Both the position numbers and the translations under genes were made by a program. Positions 32,412 through 36,066 of a stretch of 36,066 bases of DNA are shown piece by piece (the stretch's first letter is position 1; each line of letters starts with the position of its first letter). The notes below the pieces were generated by a model. That model was not told the origin of the DNA and did not search any database. It worked only from the letters and a program-made list of their open reading frames with translations. The stretch comes from Desulfosporosinus sp. (GTDB taxonomy: Bacteria; Bacillota; Desulfitobacteriia; Desulfitobacteriales; Desulfitobacteriaceae), in contig DAIEHY010000006.1 of NCBI GenBank assembly GCA_027353165.1, positions 269 through 36,334 of the forward strand, in the 5' to 3' direction.

Positions 32412-33230
32412 ATGGAAAAAATCGTTGGTTTATGGCGAAATATGAGTAAACCGGATACGTTAACGCTGGCTCGCCAAATAAATGATTGGTTCCTAGCCCG
32501 CGGGTGGCTTGTTTTAACGGAATGGGAAGACATACTGGAACGCAAAGCTCAATTTCTTATTTCCTTAGGGGGAGATGGTACCCTACTTCAAGCAGCTCGT
32601 GAAGGTGCGTCGTTGGGTATTCCTGTCTTGGGAGTGAACTTTGGACGTTTAGGATTTCTTTGTGAAATAGAACGGGAAGATGTTTTTGGAGCTTTAGAAA
32701 AGATTTTGAATCAGGATTATAAAATTCAAGAGCGGTTGATGTTGAATGCAGTTGTCAATAAGATAGGTGAGGATAATATCTCCCACTTAGTTTTAAATGA
32801 CGTTGTTTTTTCTAGAGAGAGTACAGATGGGATCATAACGCTCCAAGTTAACCTTTCCGGAGAACTTTCCGTGAGCTATCCGGCAGATGGTTTGATCGTG
32901 TCCACTCCTACTGGTTCTACAGCTTATTCGCTTTCGGCAGGTGGGCCAATTGTCAGCCCTGATGTTCAAGCGGTTTTGTTGACTCCATTAGCCGCGCATT
33001 CTCTGTCTGCACGTCCTATGGTAGTTTCAGAAAAGGAAGAAATTCAAATTCTTTTAACGAATGGGGAAAAATGCAGGGTGACATTTGATGGTCGTCAAAC
33101 TGACTTGATTTATTCAGGTCAAACTGTAATTATCAAAGCGTCACCAATCAAGGCTCTGCTAATTCGTTTAGGAAGCAGAAGTTTTCCTCAAGTGGTACGA
33201 GAAAAATTGAGAGACCGTTGGCATGAGTAA
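32412..33230 (+). CDS. nadK: NAD kinase
   Basis: 272 residues, phosphorylates NAD to NADP using ATP or polyphosphate. The GGDGTLLQAAREG motif, NFGRLGFLCEIE, LNDVVFSRE and ADGLIVSTPTGSTAYSLSAGGP are intact. The ATG at 32412 follows the tlyA stop by two bases with a weak ribosome binding site, suggesting coupling. The frame opens at 32355, but that start lies within tlyA and is not family-like. Confidence 0.95.
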   Translation: MEKIVGLWRNMSKPDTLTLARQINDWFLARGWLVLTEWEDILERKAQFLISLGGDGTLLQAAREGASLGIPVLGVNFGRLGFLCEIEREDVFGALEKILNQDYKIQERLMLNAVVNKIGEDNISHLVLNDVVFSRESTDGIITLQVNLSGELSVSYPADGLIVSTPTGSTAYSLSAGGPIVSPDVQAVLLTPLAAHSLSARPMVVSEKEEIQILLTNGEKCRVTFDGRQTDLIYSGQTVIIKASPIKALLIRLGSRSFPQVVREKLRDRWHE

Positions 33231-33241
33231 AATTTGATGCA

Positions 33242-33318
33242 CGATGCAATAATGTACAAGGTGCGAATTAGGGGCGGTTATGCACGATAAGCAAGGCTCG
33301 AACCTCGCGTATCGATAA
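33242..33318. repeat. Period-7 sequence, eleven heptads, nadK-argR gap
   Basis: CGATGCA, ATAATGT, ACAAGGT, GCGAATT, AGGGGCG, GTTATGC, ACGATAA, GCAAGGC, TCGAACC, TCGCGTA, TCGATAA, then GGGAGGC, the argR ribosome binding site. The CGA core stays in phase in about half of the units. Confidence 0.65.
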
Positions 33319-33331
33319 GGGAGGCAAGTGA

Positions 33332-33784
33332 ATGAAAGCACGTCGCCAGATGAAGGTACAAGAAATAATCACGAAGGAGACTATCCATACCCAGGAGGAT
33401 CTGGCAGAAAAACTGCGCCTTGCCGGGTTTGAGGTGACTCAAGCAACTGTGTCTAGGGATATTAAAGAAATGGGCCTGATTAAAGTTCCTGGTGCTGGCG
33501 ATGATTACCGCTATGCTGCCCCGACTGAGGCCCATCCCAATAACCTTCAAGATCGCTTAAAACGTGTTCTGCGCGAAACGATGGTATCAATCAATGACAC
33601 GGAAAGTCTGATCGTCATTCGTACCATTCCAGGGAATGCCCATGCTTTAGCGGCGGTTATGGATAACAGCAATTGGGAAGAGCTTATAGGAACGATAGCT
33701 GGGGATGATACGATTCTGCTGGTTATTAAGCCCAAAGAAGCTGTCCCGACGGTTTTGAACAGGATTAGCACCTTGCTTGGATAG
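33332..33784 (+). CDS. argR: Arginine repressor (ArgR/AhrC)
   Basis: 150 residues. N-terminal winged helix with THTQEDLAEKLRLAGFEVTQATVSRDIKEMG-type layout (here TQATVSRDIKEMGLIKV), and a C-terminal arginine-binding trimer domain with GNAHALAAVMD and GDDTILLVIK. It controls arginine genes in response to L-arginine. Its frequent position before recN in Firmicutes is kept here. GGGAGGC precedes the ATG. Confidence 0.95.
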   Translation: MKARRQMKVQEIITKETIHTQEDLAEKLRLAGFEVTQATVSRDIKEMGLIKVPGAGDDYRYAAPTEAHPNNLQDRLKRVLRETMVSINDTESLIVIRTIPGNAHALAAVMDNSNWEELIGTIAGDDTILLVIKPKEAVPTVLNRISTLLG

Positions 33785-33794
33785 GAGGGACGTC

Positions 33795-35465
33795 ATGCTA
33801 ACGGAGTTGCACGTAGAGAATTTCGGGTTAATGGAATCTGTTCGCTTGAATTTCAAACAAGGGTTGACCGTATTTACGGGAGAGACTGGCGCAGGTAAAT
33901 CAATGTTGATAGACGCTCTGGGGGTTCTCTTAGGTGGGCGAGCTAATGCTGATCTTATTCGGCACGGAGAATCACAGGCGCGAATTGAAGGCGTGTTCGA
34001 AGGTCTCGCCCAAGAGAATATGGTAAGGCTTGAGAAAGCCGGATATCCTATGGAAGAGGGCCAACTCTTCCTCTATCGTGAATTAAACTCCTCAGGAAAA
34101 AACGTCTGTCGTGTTCAAGGTCGTACAATTCCTCTGACCCTTTACCGTTCATTGTGTGAAGGACTCGTGGATATTCATGGACAAATTGAACATTTGTCCC
34201 TCTTTCGACCTGAAACTCATAGAGAGCTATTAGATGCCTTAGGAGGAGTTCAAGACGAAGTCAACAAGGTGAATCAGGCTGCCGAAGCATATCAAGCGCT
34301 GATCCGCAAAGAAAAGGAGTTGTCAATCTCGGTCGAGGAACGCCAAAAACGTGAGGAAATCTTACGTTATCAAATTGAGGAGATTGAACAGGTTAATCCC
34401 ATTCCAGGCGAAGAGGAAGAGCTAACTCAAGAAAAGAAACGCTTAAACAATGCGGAACGTATTACTAGTCTGACTTCTGAAGCCTATGTCGCACTTTATG
34501 AAGGTGTCTCGGGGAGGCAGGCTGCCTGTGATCTTTTAGGGCAAGCTCGAAAAACACTCTTGGAACTGAATCGATTGGATGGGACCTTTGATGTAATCGA
34601 GCAAATTGAATCCCTCTATTATGCGGCGGAAGACTTAGCTGAACAGGTGAGAACCTACCGTGATAGTTTTGAATTTGAACCAGGAAGGCTTGATCAGATT
34701 GAAGATCGGCTTATCCAGCTGAATAAGCTCAGAAAATACGGGTTAAAAGTGGAAGAAATTATGGAAAAGCGCTCGAGCATGATTGAAGAGTTGGAGCAAA
34801 TTACGCATGTCCAGGCGCAATTTGAAACCTTACATAAAGATCAAAAAATTACTCTTAAAGCTTATGATACCCTTGCCAAACAACTTAGTCGAAAACGCCT
34901 GGAAGTTGCACAGCGAATCGAGGAAGGATTGGCCCTTGAACTGTCAGATTTAGGCTTGGAGAAAAGTCGGTTTGAAGTTCGATTTATGCCAAATGCCGAA
35001 CCTACAATAGGTGGAGCTGAGCGGATTGAATTTTACTTTTCTGCCAATCTCGGTGAACCCCCAAAGCCTTTGGCTAAAGTTGCCTCCGGAGGGGAGATGT
35101 CTCGTTTGATGTTAGCTTTAAAAAGCTTATTAGCAAATGTCGAGTCGGTCGGAACGTTTATTTTTGATGAGGTCGATAGTGGCGTCGGGGGCAGAACAAT
35201 TCATAGAGTCGGAGAAAAACTGGCAAAAATCTCCTCTGCAAAACAAGTTTTTTGCATTACTCATGCAGCCCAAGTTGCTGCATTCGCAGATATTCATTAT
35301 GGCATCGCCAAAGAGGTAGAGGGTACGAGGACTCGTTCGAGAGTTGATTCTCTGGTAGAATCCGAACGCATTGAAGAACTTGCGCGGATGCTCGGGGGCG
35401 GAGAAATTGAAATTACTCGTAAACATGCCCAAGAGTTATGGCAACGATCGGGACGACATAGGTAA
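33795..35465 (+). CDS. recN: DNA repair protein RecN
   Basis: 556 residues, SMC-like ATPase acting early at double-strand breaks. Walker A GETGAGKSMLIDAL, the Q-loop DIHGQIEHLSLF, two coiled-coil stretches (about 155-225 and 295-370), the signature ASGGEMSRLMLALK and Walker B TFIFDEVDSGVGG are intact. AGGAGG stands 6 bases before the ATG at 33795; the frame opens at 33777 inside argR, which is less likely. A terminator follows. Confidence 0.95.
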   Translation: MLTELHVENFGLMESVRLNFKQGLTVFTGETGAGKSMLIDALGVLLGGRANADLIRHGESQARIEGVFEGLAQENMVRLEKAGYPMEEGQLFLYRELNSSGKNVCRVQGRTIPLTLYRSLCEGLVDIHGQIEHLSLFRPETHRELLDALGGVQDEVNKVNQAAEAYQALIRKEKELSISVEERQKREEILRYQIEEIEQVNPIPGEEEELTQEKKRLNNAERITSLTSEAYVALYEGVSGRQAACDLLGQARKTLLELNRLDGTFDVIEQIESLYYAAEDLAEQVRTYRDSFEFEPGRLDQIEDRLIQLNKLRKYGLKVEEIMEKRSSMIEELEQITHVQAQFETLHKDQKITLKAYDTLAKQLSRKRLEVAQRIEEGLALELSDLGLEKSRFEVRFMPNAEPTIGGAERIEFYFSANLGEPPKPLAKVASGGEMSRLMLALKSLLANVESVGTFIFDEVDSGVGGRTIHRVGEKLAKISSAKQVFCITHAAQVAAFADIHYGIAKEVEGTRTRSRVDSLVESERIEELARMLGGGEIEITRKHAQELWQRSGRHR

Positions 35466-35531
35466 AGAGTAGCTAACGCATAAACCACATTTAATAACGT
35501 TAAAAATTGCTGATTGATTGATTCGAGTGAT

Positions 35532-35562
35532 AAGACTGCTAAAATTAGGCAGTCTTTTTTTT
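35532..35562 (+). terminator. Rho-independent terminator after recN
   Basis: AAGACTGCT and GGCAGTCTT form the stem with an AAAATTA-like loop, followed by a T-run to 35562. It closes the xseA-recN cluster. Confidence 0.9.
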
Positions 35563-35642
35563 GTCTAAATTGCCATTGTTTTAGAAAATATGGAACTGAT
35601 ATAGCAGGATGAAATACTTTGAATTTGGACAATTTAAGCTTA

Positions 35643-35655
35643 GGATTTGAAATCC
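35643..35655. repeat. Short palindrome before spoIVB
   Basis: GGATTTGAAATCC, an inverted repeat about 55 bases before the spoIVB start. It could be an operator or a small stem; no regulator can be named. Confidence 0.35.
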
Positions 35656-35710
35656 AAAAAACTTCACTTTGCTTATTATAGGATACTCTAACAAGAGGAA
35701 AAGGAAGAAA

Positions 35711-36066
35711 ATGGGGAGAATTAGAGTGGAGGATGATAAGAGAGTGAAAAAAAGAAGCATCTTATTATTAATCAGTCTCTTGTGTTGCACCTTCCTTCAA
35801 TTATTAGTTAATTTACCCGAGCTTCATAAATCTCAAGTAAGCCAAGCAGAGCCAGAACTCAAAGGAATTTGGTCCAATATTATTCAAGTCGAAAAAATAC
35901 CGTCAAGTCAGACAATTTCAGTAACCTCGGGATCCCGTTCTCAGATGTCAGAAAAATTAGATGTTGCGTACAAACTTTTTGGGATTTTTCCGTTAAAAAC
36001 GAATGAAATTCAAGTAATGAAACCTATGAAATTGATGCCAGGCGGACATTCTATTGGAGTAACTTT
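35711..36066 (+). CDS. spoIVB: SpoIVB serine peptidase (3' partial)
   Basis: The frame runs off the window after about 118 residues. The N-terminus has a basic stretch and one membrane helix (RSILLLISLLCCTFLQLL). Near the end, YKLFGIFPLKTNEIQVMKP and MPGGHSIGVTL match the region just before the PDZ domain of SpoIVB, where PGGQSIGVKL is usual. SpoIVB is secreted from the forespore and cleaves SpoIVFA to trigger sigma-K processing. ATG 35711 follows AGGAAAAGGAAG; GTG 35726 and GTG 35744 (11 bases after GGAGG) are alternatives. The position after recN is conserved in spore formers. No clear sigma-G or sigma-F promoter was recognised. Confidence 0.9.
   Translation, partial: MGRIRVEDDKRVKKRSILLLISLLCCTFLQLLVNLPELHKSQVSQAEPELKGIWSNIIQVEKIPSSQTISVTSGSRSQMSEKLDVAYKLFGIFPLKTNEIQVMKPMKLMPGGHSIGVT

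Overview
The window is a gene-dense stretch of a moderate-GC, endospore-forming Firmicute chromosome. Every gene I can support lies on the + strand. A complete spoIIIA operon plus the start of spoIVB, a gram-positive type IV pilus cluster, an Nfn/sulfide-dehydrogenase-like pair and folD-fchA one-carbon genes together suggest an anaerobic Peptococcaceae/Desulfitobacteriaceae member, with Desulfosporosinus or Desulfitobacterium the closest guess. That genus-level guess comes from gene content and order only.

Layout: (1) 1-3410, the end of a type IV pilus operon: 5'-truncated prepilin peptidase, a PilM-PilN fusion, a PilO-like protein, a LysM protein and a terminator. (2) 3490-7700, aroQ, an Xaa-Pro-type M24 peptidase (apparently starting at ATC), efp, and an RNase J gene whose Shine-Dalgarno lies in a hairpin arm. 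(3) 7809-10820, a membrane PAS-PAS-GGDEF-EAL protein and a small uncharacterised protein. (4) 10821-11402, a large non-coding region full of hairpins with GGA in their loops. (5) 11403-16546, spoIIIAA to spoIIIAH. (6) 16623-17128, a CheY-like regulator behind a tandem 46-nt leader repeat. (7) 17222-20610, a carboxyltransferase-biotin carrier fusion with a second in-frame start for a complete AccB, then accC. (8) 20662-22620, Asp23/AmaP/DUF2273 envelope genes and nusB. (9) 22741-26730, an NfnAB-like pair, folD and fchA. (10) 26760-35562, the housekeeping cluster xseA-xseB-ispA-DUF212-dxs-tlyA-nadK-argR-recN. (11) 35711-end, the 5' part of spoIVB.

How the genes connect: spoIIIA encodes the channel between mother cell and forespore, and SpoIVB is the forespore protease that later triggers sigma-K processing. 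The pyc/acc genes join pyruvate to oxaloacetate and probably also supply the biotin carrier for fatty acid synthesis. folD and fchA act on C1-tetrahydrofolates used in purine synthesis and, in acetogen-like relatives, the Wood-Ljungdahl branch; Nfn links NADH, NADPH and ferredoxin. ispA and dxs belong to the MEP isoprenoid pathway.

The most interesting signals are non-coding or nested. They are the GGA-loop hairpin array before spoIIIA, which resembles a CsrA-sequestering RNA; the accB gene nested inside the carboxyltransferase gene; a family of strictly period-7 intergenic sequences, several of which end at a Shine-Dalgarno; the duplicated leader with a 16-codon ORF before the response regulator; and the SD-sequestering hairpin before RNase J. 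No tRNA, rRNA, CRISPR array or insertion sequence was seen.
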